Shown here one piece after another: positions 1 through 8,085 of a stretch of DNA of 64,000 bases (within the stretch, counting starts at the first letter, position 1; each line of letters begins with the position of its first letter). Where the stretch lies: assembly GCF_000060345.1 (NCBI RefSeq), contig NC_008571.1, positions 992,001 to 1,056,000 on the forward strand. The letters run 5' to 3'. The notes beneath the pieces were generated by a model. The model had not been told where the DNA came from, searched no databases, and was given only the letters and a program-made list of their open reading frames with translations. The DNA comes from Christiangramia forsetii KT0803. GTDB taxonomy: Bacteria; Bacteroidota; Bacteroidia; Flavobacteriales; Flavobacteriaceae. Both the position numbers and the translations under genes were made by a program.

Positions 1-456
1 ATCATCCTCAAATGATTTACCATCCAAATAGTGTTTAATTCCTTTTTCGGTTAGTTTTACTTTTGATTTAATCGGATTTCCTTTTATAAAGTAACTTCTG
101 GCGACCAAAAAATCTTGTGCTTTAACAACATTTTTATGAAGATTTTTTCCTTTTGAAAATCCTGAATTTAAAAGTTTTTTAATTAATGTAGAATGTAAAT
201 AATCTGGTTTTGTAATGATTTCACAGAATTCGTCATTTCTAGTTGTATAATATAGTTTTAAATCTTTTGATTTTTTAATATATTCTGCAATTACCTTTGT
301 TTCTGGATCTTTTAAATGAACAGGATCATCATAAGTAAGAGAATTACCACCACCTTCCATTTTTTGAACTATCTCATTATTACAGAAGTCATAAACGTGA
401 TCAATTAATATATCTTTTATTCTTTCTTTTTTCTTCTTAAAAATCACAATTCTCAT
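1..456 (-). CDS. Hypothetical protein, partial (cassette gene)
   Basis: An open frame starts at the ATG at 456 and runs without a stop for 152 codons to the left edge of the window, so the C-terminus lies outside. The product begins MRIVIFKKKKERIK and is basic and probably cytosolic. Its C-terminal visible part (KSKVKLTEKGIKHYL) resembles the wing of a winged-helix DNA-binding domain, but I do not recognise a family. It is the leftmost visible gene of the cassette array and is preceded by the attC-like site at 471-600. The short outer arm beside it (gcattacaac) marks the start of this cassette. It is real coding sequence by length and orientation; function is unknown. Confidence 0.7.
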   Translation of the reverse strand, partial: MRIVIFKKKKERIKDILIDHVYDFCNNEIVQKMEGGGNSLTYDDPVHLKDPETKVIAEYIKKSKDLKLYYTTRNDEFCEIITKPDYLHSTLIKKLLNSGFSKGKNLHKNVVKAQDFLVARSYFIKGNPIKSKVKLTEKGIKHYLDGKSFEDD

Positions 457-470
457 TTAAAAAATGCATT

Positions 471-600
471 ACAACGGTTACGGTTATCGCAAGTTGCGGG
501 AGTTGGGACGCGGATTTGTCGGCTCAGTTGTTTTCATAATTGGTCTCTAAAATTACACTTTTTCCGGCTAAACCCGTTATTTGCGATGAACCGATGTTGT
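471..600 (-). repeat. attC-like recombination site (type A)
   Basis: Imperfect palindrome ending the PLD cassette (cassette 601-1390). The left inner arm cggttatcgcaagttgcggg pairs with the right arm cccgttatttgcgatgaacc, with one extrahelical base (the extra c in cggttCatcgc). The 5-nt spacer on the left arm is ggtta and the right arm has only 2 nt. The outer arm gttgtaaaaa complements tttttacaac at the other end of the same cassette. Confidence 0.85.
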
Positions 601-620
601 AAAAAGTTTTTTTGTTCAAA

Positions 621-1352
621 TTATTTAAGAATACTATCTGTTATCTCCTCTGGCCAAACAATAAACTTACCATAAGCACCTTCTTTTTGCTCTGCACCGA
701 ACTCATTTCCCTTTTTGGTGTAATACCAATCATCATCTTTTTTATACATCATTTCTTTTTCCACCAATATGGAATTGACTTTTCGACTACTCAATCCTGT
801 TATTTTAGAAAGCTCTTTAGTCGTTAAGTATTTTGAGTTAGAGAAATCATTAGTTTGTTTATTTGGTTTTTTATCTTCTCTTACTTTATCCTCGGCTTGC
901 TTATCAACTTTTTTAACTGTAACTCGAATTTCTTCGCTAATCGTTAGTAATCTTTGAGCTTCTGTATAAATATCATTATATAACTCAGGATCTTTTTCTT
1001 TTGATACATAAATTCCCATTTCATCATTATTCTGTTGGGAAAAAGAATATAAATTCATTGATGTTACAATAGCTTCGCTTTCATTTAAATAACATTTTGC
1101 GTGTAAAGTAGAACAAACACTTGTTCTTACTCCGATCTGAGTTTCTAACCAATTACTTTCCTCTAATTGTAGTTTACTTTCTCTATAAACAATTCTGATA
1201 TCTTTCTTTTGAATATTAAGATTATGAATATGATCTTTTATTCTATTATGAAATTGTAAATATGGACTTATTAAGATTAAACGATCTGTTGTGTTTTTAA
1301 TTAATTCTTCAAGATGATAAGAAACACCTGTAGTGTTCAGAAATTTTGACAT
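621..1352 (-). CDS. Phospholipase D-like domain protein with C-terminal winged-helix
   Basis: 243-aa cytosolic protein. Residues 1-130 resemble a PLD-like domain with a single HKD motif: H84-A-K86, then E91 where the canonical motif has Asp, then TSMN at 97-100 for the usual GSxN. Residues about 170-243 (LTTKELSKITGLSSRKVNSIL) look like a helix-turn-helix or winged-helix DNA-binding domain, joined by a charged Lys/Asp-rich linker. Single-HKD proteins often act as dimers, as nucleases or phosphodiesterases. Fusion to a DNA-binding domain suggests a nuclease-like or nucleic-acid role, possibly in defence; this is inference. Sole gene of its cassette, read toward its attC. Confidence 0.75.
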   Translation of the reverse strand: MSKFLNTTGVSYHLEELIKNTTDRLILISPYLQFHNRIKDHIHNLNIQKKDIRIVYRESKLQLEESNWLETQIGVRTSVCSTLHAKCYLNESEAIVTSMNLYSFSQQNNDEMGIYVSKEKDPELYNDIYTEAQRLLTISEEIRVTVKKVDKQAEDKVREDKKPNKQTNDFSNSKYLTTKELSKITGLSSRKVNSILVEKEMMYKKDDDWYYTKKGNEFGAEQKEGAYGKFIVWPEEITDSILK

Positions 1353-1424
1353 TTTTTGATTCTATTTTTTTGTTAAAAATTTTTTACAACGGTCTCCTTT
1401 ACTTCGCTTATTAATAAATATACC

Positions 1425-1585
1425 TTTGAATTGAAGAAGGAGGAGAACTAAAACGGTCTCTAGATTACAGATCCAATATCCGTAAGAGTCCTCCATTCTT
1501 CATATGGGTAGCAAGAACCATTTGGAATACCAGGTCTATTTATGGACCCGTTAAAGGAGTTAGTTAATGCGCCCTTCAAATAATA
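1425..1585 (+). ncRNA. Predicted IS110 bridge RNA (copy 1)
   Basis: The 5' non-coding region folds like the two-loop bridge RNA described for IS110-family IS621. A 12-bp stem (1433-1444 gaagaaggagga with 1489-1501 tcctccattcttc) encloses a loop holding aacggtct at 1452-1459, identical to the left flank of every copy, and atatccgta at 1476-1484, complementary at 8 of 9 bases to the right junction tacggttat. A second loop holds ttggaata at 1522-1529, identical to the right end of the IS, then a hairpin ggtc/gacc at 1533-1548, then taaaggag at 1552-1559, complementary to cucctttа-type left-junction sequence (ctccttta). Expression is not shown; the structure was judged by eye. Confidence 0.75.
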
Positions 1586-1598
1586 ATTTTTTAAAAAT

Positions 1599-2585
1599 AT
1601 GAAAAATTACCAAGAAGTAATCGGAATTGATGTTTCAAAAAGCAAGTTAGATGCTTATGGGCACAATCGTGGTTCCCACCGTGAATTCAGTAATGATGTG
1701 TTAGGTTATAAAGCCTTGCTTAAATGGGCTAACGGTAAGAAACAAAAAGTGTTTTTCTGTTTTGAAAATACCGGTCATTATTCGTTAAAGTTAGCATTGT
1801 ATTTATCTTCAAAGAAGCAGGTATATGTGCAAGAAAACCCTGTAGTAATCAAACGCTCTTCCGGAGTGATCAGAGAGAAGAATGATGTGGTAGATGCGAT
1901 GATGATCGCCCGGTATGGCTGGCTTCATCGCGAGGAACTTTCTCCAAGTGAATTGAAAGATAATGAACTATTGGAAGTAGGCAGATTGCTGGCTTTACGG
2001 GATCAGCTGGTCCGTAGTCGTACGGGTTTAAAAAACACACACTCAGAGTTAAAGAAATTGCTAAACAGCAGTTCAACGGACACCTGTTGCAAGACGCTCG
2101 TAAGCTCTATTACCCATCTAACATCTCAAATAAATAAAATTGAGAAGCAACTAAAAACCGTTATAAAGGACTCTGAACACTTATCACAGAATTATAAGCT
2201 AGTGACCTCTTTAAAAGGTGTAGGCCTGATAGTAGGTGCCCAATTGCTGTATCATACTAATAACTTTAAACGTTTTCAGACCTGGAGACAATTCTCCAGT
2301 TATTGCGGAACGGCTCCCTTTGGTCATAGTTCGGGAAGTAGTATTCATAAAAAGCGAAAATGCCACCCGATGGGAGATCGCCAAATGAAGAGCCTGCTTA
2401 GCATGGCGGCCTGTACAGCCATTCAATATGACAGTGAATTACGGCAGTATTATAAAAAAAAGCGAGAAGAAGGTAAACTTAAGATGATTGCGCTGAACAA
2501 TGTTCGTAACAAGCTTTTATCCAGGGTGTTTGCGGTAGTAAAAAGAAGAACCCCATATGTGGAACTACACAAATTTGCTGCCTGA
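1599..2585 (+). CDS. IS110-family transposase (DEDD/serine recombinase), copy 1
   Basis: 328-aa transposase. The N-terminal RuvC-like DEDD domain shows D11 (IGIDVSKSKLDAYG), E56 (FFCFENTGHYS), D96 and D99 (REKNDVVDAMMIARYG). The middle is a coiled coil at about 135-200. The C-terminal Transposase_20-type domain has helix-hairpin-helix SLKGVGLIVG at 204-213 and the serine region GTAPFGHSSGSS at 237-248, which carries the catalytic serine in this family. It is known to act with a bridge RNA to insert and excise the element. Length is normal for IS110. All five copies are identical, so transposition was recent. Start ATG follows the bridge-RNA region directly. Confidence 0.95.
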   Translation: MKNYQEVIGIDVSKSKLDAYGHNRGSHREFSNDVLGYKALLKWANGKKQKVFFCFENTGHYSLKLALYLSSKKQVYVQENPVVIKRSSGVIREKNDVVDAMMIARYGWLHREELSPSELKDNELLEVGRLLALRDQLVRSRTGLKNTHSELKKLLNSSSTDTCCKTLVSSITHLTSQINKIEKQLKTVIKDSEHLSQNYKLVTSLKGVGLIVGAQLLYHTNNFKRFQTWRQFSSYCGTAPFGHSSGSSIHKKRKCHPMGDRQMKSLLSMAACTAIQYDSELRQYYKKKREEGKLKMIALNNVRNKLLSRVFAVVKRRTPYVELHKFAA

Positions 2586-2622
2586 GAAATAATAGAAAAA
2601 GCTTTGATTTAACCTTGGAATA

Positions 2623-2742
2623 CGGTTATCGCAAGTCACGGGATTAGGGACGCGGACTTGTCGGCTTAGACCTGATTTGTTGGTCAATTTAATTATTTTC
2701 TTTTAAATGTTGCCCGTTATTTGCGATTAACCGATGTTGTAC
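2623..2742 (-). repeat. attC-like site interrupted by IS110 copy 1 (right part)
   Basis: The inner arms (cggttatcgcaagtcacggg and cccgttatttgcgattaacc) and loop follow the IS. The left outer arm tttttacaac plus spacer ggtct lies at 1381-1395. The site ends the erythromycin-esterase-like cassette (gttgtacacc 2736-2745 with ggtgtacaac 4059-4068). A processive cassette recombinase would see a broken site. Confidence 0.85.
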
Positions 2743-2755
2743 ACCGTTTTATTTC

Positions 2756-4039
2756 TCAATTTAAATTGTAATCTGGCACTGAAATTTTTTTTACAAAAAT
2801 TAATGCATCATACGTTTCTACATATACTTTATTAATTAAAATTCTATGCAAAGGTTTTGGTTTATATCCCCCACCACCAATTAGCAAATGCTTTGACTTT
2901 TCGTTGAAGAATTCTAAATTTTTGTCGAATTGAATAAAATAGATATCTTTGTCTACAGACATTAAGGTTTTTGCATAAGTTTTTCTAACCGGCTTTTCTA
3001 TTTCGTAAGTTTTCCAATAATTCCCCCTCTTATTATCAGTTACTAAACCGTTTATTTTTCCAATTCCAAAATCGAATCCTACTGCGTAATAATCGTCATT
3101 ATAATGATCTTTTAAATTACGGCCCAGGTTAATAATATTACTACCCGTACTGTACATTTCTTTTTTATTAATGTGTTCGTTATGAGCCCATATAAATACT
3201 TTTTTGTTTTTAGATAGGTTTTCTACTATATACTTTACATTTTCGAACATTTTTGAATCTCTGAATTCTGTGCTCTTAGGATATTCTTCTTTAACTAAGG
3301 AAGCATATTCCGTATAACTTATTAAGTAATCTAAACTTCTTAGGACATTTTCATAAGTCTCACTTTCTAAGTTTGATTTAAGTATTTGATGTTTAAGTTC
3401 GTTTAATTTTGGAAGTTGAATTTGCCACCAAGTTTCTTTTTTACCATATTCTATTTTCTTATTTGCAGTACTATCGGCAACAGCTAAAAGCTTTTCGTCT
3501 ATTGAAATTTTATTGCTATCAACAAATTCTCGTATCTCTTGATTAAGTTTTTTGCCTATTTGAATATCCATACCATAAAACTGAATTTGCTCTTCTTTGG
3601 ATTTGCCTTTATTGTATTCTCTCATCCATTGTAGAAGATTTACAATTTCTTTAGTATGCCAAAAACCAATATTAAAATTTTCTGCAATCGTCTTAATATT
3701 TCCTTTTCCCCCACTTATCCATTCATTTATTCCAGATTCAGCTTGGTAAGATTCTTCCATTATAAACGTTTTTACACCTTCTTTTTTCACTAAATATTTG
3801 AAGAACTTGGCTTTTAAGTCAAAAAATTCTTTTGTGTTATGTGATGCTTCTCCAAATCCATAAATCTTGGCTCTGGAAAATTTATTAGGGGTGTTTTCCT
3901 CAAAAATTCTTAATTCAGAATCTGGATGTGCATCTTCAATTTCAATAGAATTATTCTTAATCCAATTTAATGTTTCTTGTTTTTGAGAAAATAAAAGAAA
4001 TGGTAAAATAAGTATGAAGATTGAAAGTATGTTTTTCAT
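2756..4039 (-). CDS. Exported erythromycin esterase-like protein
   Basis: 427 aa with a cleavable signal peptide (MKNILSIFILILPFLLFSQ), so probably periplasmic. The family signature GFGEASHNTKEFF at 61-73 gives the conserved E64 and H67 of the EreA/EreB fold (PF05139, succinoglycan biosynthesis/erythromycin esterase). The later motif FIWAHNEHI matches the second conserved histidine region. Ere enzymes open the macrolide lactone ring. Many chromosomal homologues have other or unknown substrates, and a secreted form is unlike cytosolic EreA/B, so macrolide resistance is only a possibility. Sole gene of its cassette, with an integron-style layout. Confidence 0.8.
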   Translation of the reverse strand: MKNILSIFILILPFLLFSQKQETLNWIKNNSIEIEDAHPDSELRIFEENTPNKFSRAKIYGFGEASHNTKEFFDLKAKFFKYLVKKEGVKTFIMEESYQAESGINEWISGGKGNIKTIAENFNIGFWHTKEIVNLLQWMREYNKGKSKEEQIQFYGMDIQIGKKLNQEIREFVDSNKISIDEKLLAVADSTANKKIEYGKKETWWQIQLPKLNELKHQILKSNLESETYENVLRSLDYLISYTEYASLVKEEYPKSTEFRDSKMFENVKYIVENLSKNKKVFIWAHNEHINKKEMYSTGSNIINLGRNLKDHYNDDYYAVGFDFGIGKINGLVTDNKRGNYWKTYEIEKPVRKTYAKTLMSVDKDIYFIQFDKNLEFFNEKSKHLLIGGGGYKPKPLHRILINKVYVETYDALIFVKKISVPDYNLN

Positions 4040-4063
4040 TGAATTTTTTCTATAAAATGGTGT

Positions 4064-4195
4064 ACAACGGTCCCGGTTATCGCAAGTTGCGGGAGTAAGG
4101 ACGCGGATTTGTCGGATTAGTTATTTCCATAATTGATCTCTAAAATAACAATTTTCAGCAAACTACCCGTTATTTGCGATTAACCGTTGTTATAC
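4064..4195 (-). repeat. attC-like recombination site (type A)
   Basis: Inner arms cggttatcgcaagttgcggg and cccgttatttgcgattaacc, spacer ggtcc. It ends the ORF-less cassette that follows (gttatacac at 4189 with gtgtataac at 4605-4613). Confidence 0.85.
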
Positions 4196-4613
4196 ACTGG
4201 TGCGACACCGCCGAGTGAGAACCCCAGATATGCCGACGTCGGGAATACACATTCTATTAAAAAATAATCTTTCTCATTTATTACAATTATTGCGACCGAG
4301 TGAGTGTCCATTTCTTTGTTCTAAGCTTTCTTTTGATTTTTTTAATTCTTTAGTAGCTAATATGATTTTGAGCACCTACCAAAAGCTTCTTTAGTGTAAA
4401 CATTCAATTGGACTTTTTTGGTCTTTAGTTATTTAATTTCTTCTGGACGATTTTACTTGAATTTTGAAGCGAATCTGGATTCTGTCAATTATCGACTTAC
4501 TAAAAGTTCTTTGTTCAAATTTGGCAATAGAAAGCTTTAAAATTTGAAGTTATTGGCTTAGGTTTCTTAAGGTTCTTAGTAGCTAAAATCGTTACGGAGC
4601 ACTTGTGTATAAC
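4189..4613 (-). other. ORF-less cassette, GCGACAC family member 1
   Basis: 425-bp cassette with no credible ORF on either strand. It shares a recognisable order of short blocks with 4730-5210, 17767-18306, 26770-27188 and 29501-30115: gcgacac-gccgagtgagaacc, then ttgcgaccgagtgag, tagtagctaa, gagcacctaccaaaagctt, tgtaaacattcaatt, gtcaattatcga and finally agctaaaatcgt-cggagc. The 9-bp ends are gttatacac and gtgtataac. Conservation of blocks without an ORF suggests an RNA, a regulatory region or a protein-binding cassette. Confidence 0.75.
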
Positions 4614-4737
4614 GTCCCCGGTTATCGCAAGTTGCGGGAATAAGGACGGGAATTTGTCGGTTTAGTTGTTTTAATAATTGGTCTCTAAAATAACAATTTT
4701 CAGCAAACTACCCGTTATTTGCGATTAACCGTTGTTA
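4607..4737 (-). repeat. attC-like recombination site (type A)
   Basis: Inner arms cggttatcgcaagttgcggg and cccgttatttgcgattaacc, with spacer gtccc. It ends the second ORF-less cassette (gttacaaac with gtttgtaac). Confidence 0.85.
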
Positions 4738-5210
4738 CAAACTGGAGCGACACAACCGAGTGAGAACCACAGATGTGCCCCCGTCGGGAATACATATTCT
4801 TCTAAAAAAATCTATCTGATATATTGCAATTATTGCGTCCGAGTAAGTGCCTGTTTCTTTGTTCTAAGTTTTTTTGATCTTTTTAGTTCTCTAGTAGCTA
4901 ATTTGAATTTAGGCACCTACCAAAAGCTACTTTAGTGTAAACATTCAATTAAACTTTTTTCGTTCTTTAGTTTTTAATTTCTTCAAGACGATTCTTCTTA
5001 GATTTTGAAGAGAACCTGGATTTCGTCAATTATCGATTTCCTGAAAGTTCTTTAGTTTTTCATTTCTTCGAGACCATTTTTTTGAAAATTTCAAACTGAA
5101 ATTGAATTTAGTCAAATATCGATCAACTAAAAGTTCAATATTCAAATTTTTCAGCTTAGATTATTAAGATTCTTAGTAGCTAAAATCGTTTCGGAGCTCT
5201 TGTTTGTAAC
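4730..5210 (-). other. ORF-less cassette, GCGACAC family member 2
   Basis: About 480 bp, adjacent to member 1, with the same block order (gcgacac...ccgagtgagaacc; agtagctaatttgaattt; gcacctaccaaaagct; tgtaaacattcaatt; gtcaattatcgattt; agctaaaatcgtttcggagc). The block gtcaattatcgattt and a nearby variant (gtcaaatatcgatc) appear twice, so the interior has tandem-like substructure. I see no coding signal. Confidence 0.75.
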
Positions 5211-5336
5211 GGTCTCGGTTATCGCAAGTTGCGGGAGTTGGGACGCGAATTTGTCGGCTTAGTTGTTTCTATAATTGGTCTCTAAAATAACCATTTTCAG
5301 CAAACTACCCGTTATTTGCGATGAACCGTTGTTGCC
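5204..5336 (-). repeat. attC-like recombination site (type A)
   Basis: Inner arms cggttatcgcaagttgcggg and cccgttatttgcgatgaacc, spacer ggtct. It ends the Zn-protease cassette (gttgcccac at 5331 with gtgggcaac at 6343-6351). The intact ggtct spacer shows what an uninterrupted IS110 target can look like. Confidence 0.85.
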
Positions 5337-5362
5337 CACTGTAATATTGTACCTAAACTTAA

Positions 5363-6313
5363 TTAGAAAGATTTATCATAAGAACTCTTTTCTAAAAATT
5401 CTTTAGGCTCATTCATATTTATAATGTCTTTGATAGCTTCTTTTTTATTATCAGAATTTTCGTAATAAGATTCGGCTATTTTATATCCAATATAATAGCC
5501 TAAATCGGCTGGACGTTTAGAGTTGTAATTATAAAACCAATCTGTTTCTTCAAAAGTTTTTTCAGTTTCCACATCATACTTAAATTCTAACCATAATTTT
5601 TCTTCGTTTTTCTGTCCATATCTAAATATTGCTGCATTCATAGATTGTTTTTCTAATAATAGAGTGGCAATAAAATCAGCTGAACCTTCTGTTATTGCTT
5701 GAGATAAAAGAGATTCATTTTCATTATCGCCATTTGGTTGTTGAGTATGCACTAATTCGTGAGCAACTAAAGATTTGATATCTCCGGTACTATTTTCAAA
5801 AACCTTTTTCATAAATCCATTTATTTCTGAAATTTCTACTTTTTGAGGATTCACTGTAGCAATTTCAGTTCCTATTAAAATCAAACCTTTATCTGTTGTA
5901 CCACCAGATTGAATTGGAGAAATAGCGAAACAAATATTTGGTGCTTTAAAATTAGGATAGTATTCATCCATTTTAAAGTAAATAGAATCAATTTCTTTCT
6001 TTTTATTCTTAACTTCTAATGTGAGAGGTCTAATCGTTTTCCAAAATTCTGGTGCTCCTTTTATCCAATTAACATATTGTTTTGCGGTGAAATTTCTTAA
6101 TTCTAAGAATTTTTCAAATTCGGGGCTTGCTTTGTCAATATAAAGATTTTGAAAAGTTTGAATGCTATCTTGACTTCCTTCTAAAGCATCATACGCATTC
6201 CAAAAGTTATCAATATCAGTAGTTATTATTTTATAGTTTAATTCAGATTTTTTTACCTGCGCACAGGAATTTAATCCAATTAGTATTATTATCAGAAGAA
6301 GCTTTTTATTCAT
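5363..6313 (-). CDS. Predicted Zn-dependent protease lipoprotein (DUF2268-like)
   Basis: 316-aa lipoprotein with lipobox LNSC (C17), so it is anchored in the envelope. A gluzincin-type motif HELVH gives H185, E186 and H189, followed by E209 in ITEGSADF as the likely third zinc ligand and Asp212 nearby. This arrangement matches the DUF2268 predicted Zn-protease group. The N-terminal 150 residues are helical and probably bind a substrate; none is known. Sole gene of its cassette, and the neighbouring cassette boundary at its 5' end has been hit by IS110 copy 2. Confidence 0.75.
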   Translation of the reverse strand: MNKKLLLIIILIGLNSCAQVKKSELNYKIITTDIDNFWNAYDALEGSQDSIQTFQNLYIDKASPEFEKFLELRNFTAKQYVNWIKGAPEFWKTIRPLTLEVKNKKKEIDSIYFKMDEYYPNFKAPNICFAISPIQSGGTTDKGLILIGTEIATVNPQKVEISEINGFMKKVFENSTGDIKSLVAHELVHTQQPNGDNENESLLSQAITEGSADFIATLLLEKQSMNAAIFRYGQKNEEKLWLEFKYDVETEKTFEETDWFYNYNSKRPADLGYYIGYKIAESYYENSDNKKEAIKDIINMNEPKEFLEKSSYDKSF

Positions 6314-6385
6314 TTTTTAAGCAAAATTTTCAAAATATTATTGTGGGCAACGGTCTCCTTTACTTCGCTTATTAATAAATATACC

Positions 6386-6546
6386 TTTGAATTGAAGAAG
6401 GAGGAGAACTAAAACGGTCTCTAGATTACAGATCCAATATCCGTAAGAGTCCTCCATTCTTCATATGGGTAGCAAGAACCATTTGGAATACCAGGTCTAT
6501 TTATGGACCCGTTAAAGGAGTTAGTTAATGCGCCCTTCAAATAATA
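6386..6546 (+). ncRNA. Predicted IS110 bridge RNA (copy 2)
   Basis: Same sequence as the copy 1 bridge RNA, so the same guide segments apply. The target guide aacggtct equals the left flank here (6349-6356). Confidence 0.7.
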
Positions 6547-6559
6547 ATTTTTTAAAAAT

Positions 6560-7546
6560 ATGAAAAATTACCAAGAAGTAATCGGAATTGATGTTTCAAA
6601 AAGCAAGTTAGATGCTTATGGGCACAATCGTGGTTCCCACCGTGAATTCAGTAATGATGTGTTAGGTTATAAAGCCTTGCTTAAATGGGCTAACGGTAAG
6701 AAACAAAAAGTGTTTTTCTGTTTTGAAAATACCGGTCATTATTCGTTAAAGTTAGCATTGTATTTATCTTCAAAGAAGCAGGTATATGTGCAAGAAAACC
6801 CTGTAGTAATCAAACGCTCTTCCGGAGTGATCAGAGAGAAGAATGATGTGGTAGATGCGATGATGATCGCCCGGTATGGCTGGCTTCATCGCGAGGAACT
6901 TTCTCCAAGTGAATTGAAAGATAATGAACTATTGGAAGTAGGCAGATTGCTGGCTTTACGGGATCAGCTGGTCCGTAGTCGTACGGGTTTAAAAAACACA
7001 CACTCAGAGTTAAAGAAATTGCTAAACAGCAGTTCAACGGACACCTGTTGCAAGACGCTCGTAAGCTCTATTACCCATCTAACATCTCAAATAAATAAAA
7101 TTGAGAAGCAACTAAAAACCGTTATAAAGGACTCTGAACACTTATCACAGAATTATAAGCTAGTGACCTCTTTAAAAGGTGTAGGCCTGATAGTAGGTGC
7201 CCAATTGCTGTATCATACTAATAACTTTAAACGTTTTCAGACCTGGAGACAATTCTCCAGTTATTGCGGAACGGCTCCCTTTGGTCATAGTTCGGGAAGT
7301 AGTATTCATAAAAAGCGAAAATGCCACCCGATGGGAGATCGCCAAATGAAGAGCCTGCTTAGCATGGCGGCCTGTACAGCCATTCAATATGACAGTGAAT
7401 TACGGCAGTATTATAAAAAAAAGCGAGAAGAAGGTAAACTTAAGATGATTGCGCTGAACAATGTTCGTAACAAGCTTTTATCCAGGGTGTTTGCGGTAGT
7501 AAAAAGAAGAACCCCATATGTGGAACTACACAAATTTGCTGCCTGA
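6560..7546 (+). CDS. IS110-family transposase, copy 2
   Basis: 328 aa, identical to the protein at 1599: DEDD residues D11, E56, D96 and D99, and the C-terminal serine cluster at 244-248. Intact. Confidence 0.95.
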   Translation: MKNYQEVIGIDVSKSKLDAYGHNRGSHREFSNDVLGYKALLKWANGKKQKVFFCFENTGHYSLKLALYLSSKKQVYVQENPVVIKRSSGVIREKNDVVDAMMIARYGWLHREELSPSELKDNELLEVGRLLALRDQLVRSRTGLKNTHSELKKLLNSSSTDTCCKTLVSSITHLTSQINKIEKQLKTVIKDSEHLSQNYKLVTSLKGVGLIVGAQLLYHTNNFKRFQTWRQFSSYCGTAPFGHSSGSSIHKKRKCHPMGDRQMKSLLSMAACTAIQYDSELRQYYKKKREEGKLKMIALNNVRNKLLSRVFAVVKRRTPYVELHKFAA

Positions 7547-7583
7547 GAAATAATAGAAAAAGCTTTGATTTAACCTTGGAATA

Positions 7584-7703
7584 CGGTTATCGCCAGTTGG
7601 CGGAGTAGGGGACACGGATTTGTCGGCTTAGTATTGGTTTGTTGGTCAAGTTAATTATTTTCTTTCTAACGCTGCCGTCTATTGGCGATTAACCGTTGTT
7701 AGC
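7584..7703 (-). repeat. attC-like site (type B) interrupted by IS110 copy 2
   Basis: Type B inner arms cggttatcgccagttggcgg and ccgtctattggcgattaacc with loop ttgttggtcaagttaattatt. The left outer arm is at 6343-6356. It ends the HigBA cassette (gttagctcc at 7698 with ggagctaac). Confidence 0.85.
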
Positions 7704-7724
7704 TCCCAGTATTTTTTGTTCCAA

Positions 7725-8081
7725 TTAATAATCTTGGATTAAAACCTCTGTTGGAATATGTAGCGTAGTATTTAATTTTCTTACCATTTCTAAAGTCAGT
7801 TTTCTTTTCTTATTTAAAATTTCACTAACTCTACTTTTGAAACCAAAAACTTCTGCTAAGTCTTTTTGCTTCATTCCCATTTGTTCCATTCTGAATTTAA
7901 TAGCTTCTATCGGATCGGGCATTCCAATCGGAAAATGTTCATTCTCATAATTGTCAACGAGAATAATTAATATTTCCAGTTCGTCACCTTCTTCTGTACC
8001 TTTTTTTGCATCAAAAATTTCATCAAGTCTTTGAAGAGCATTCTGATAATCTTCTTCGTTTCTAATTGGTTTTATATTCAT
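7725..8081 (-). CDS. higA: HigA-type antitoxin, XRE-family HTH
   Basis: 118 aa. Residues 1-55 are helical and acidic. The XRE helix-turn-helix spans about 62-112 (RMEQMGMKQKDLAEVFGFKSRVSEILNKKR), typical of HigA antitoxins that bind the HigB toxin and repress the operon. The gene lies 4 bp downstream of the toxin gene (8086-8379), the toxin-first order of higBA. It occupies one cassette together with the toxin. Superintegron arrays commonly carry TA pairs, which are thought to stabilise the array; that role is inferred here. Confidence 0.88.
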   Translation of the reverse strand: MNIKPIRNEEDYQNALQRLDEIFDAKKGTEEGDELEILIILVDNYENEHFPIGMPDPIEAIKFRMEQMGMKQKDLAEVFGFKSRVSEILNKKRKLTLEMVRKLNTTLHIPTEVLIQDY

Positions 8082-8085
8082 TTTT

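Larger units (their letters stand above)
1396..2622 (+). mobile_element. IS110-family element, copy 1 of 5 (1227 bp)
   Basis: Identical 1227-bp unit also at 6357, 9267, 13634 and 21368. In each case the left flank is aacggtct and the right flank begins cg(gtta/tata), which places the element between the outer and inner arms of an attC-like site. There are no terminal inverted repeats and no target duplication, as is usual for IS110. It has a 203-bp 5' non-coding region, one transposase gene and 37 bp after the stop codon. The element is oriented opposite to the cassettes. Confidence 0.93.
6357..7583 (+). mobile_element. IS110-family element, copy 2 of 5
   Basis: 1227 bp, identical to copy 1. 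It is inserted after gtgggcaacggtct and before cggttatcgccagttggcgg, so the interrupted site is type B. The same offset within the attC-like site shows strict site choice. Confidence 0.93.

Noticed and set aside
1870-2426. Antisense frames of 68 and 71 codons inside each IS110 copy
   Set aside because: They lie opposite the transposase, repeat with the element, and show no protein-family features.
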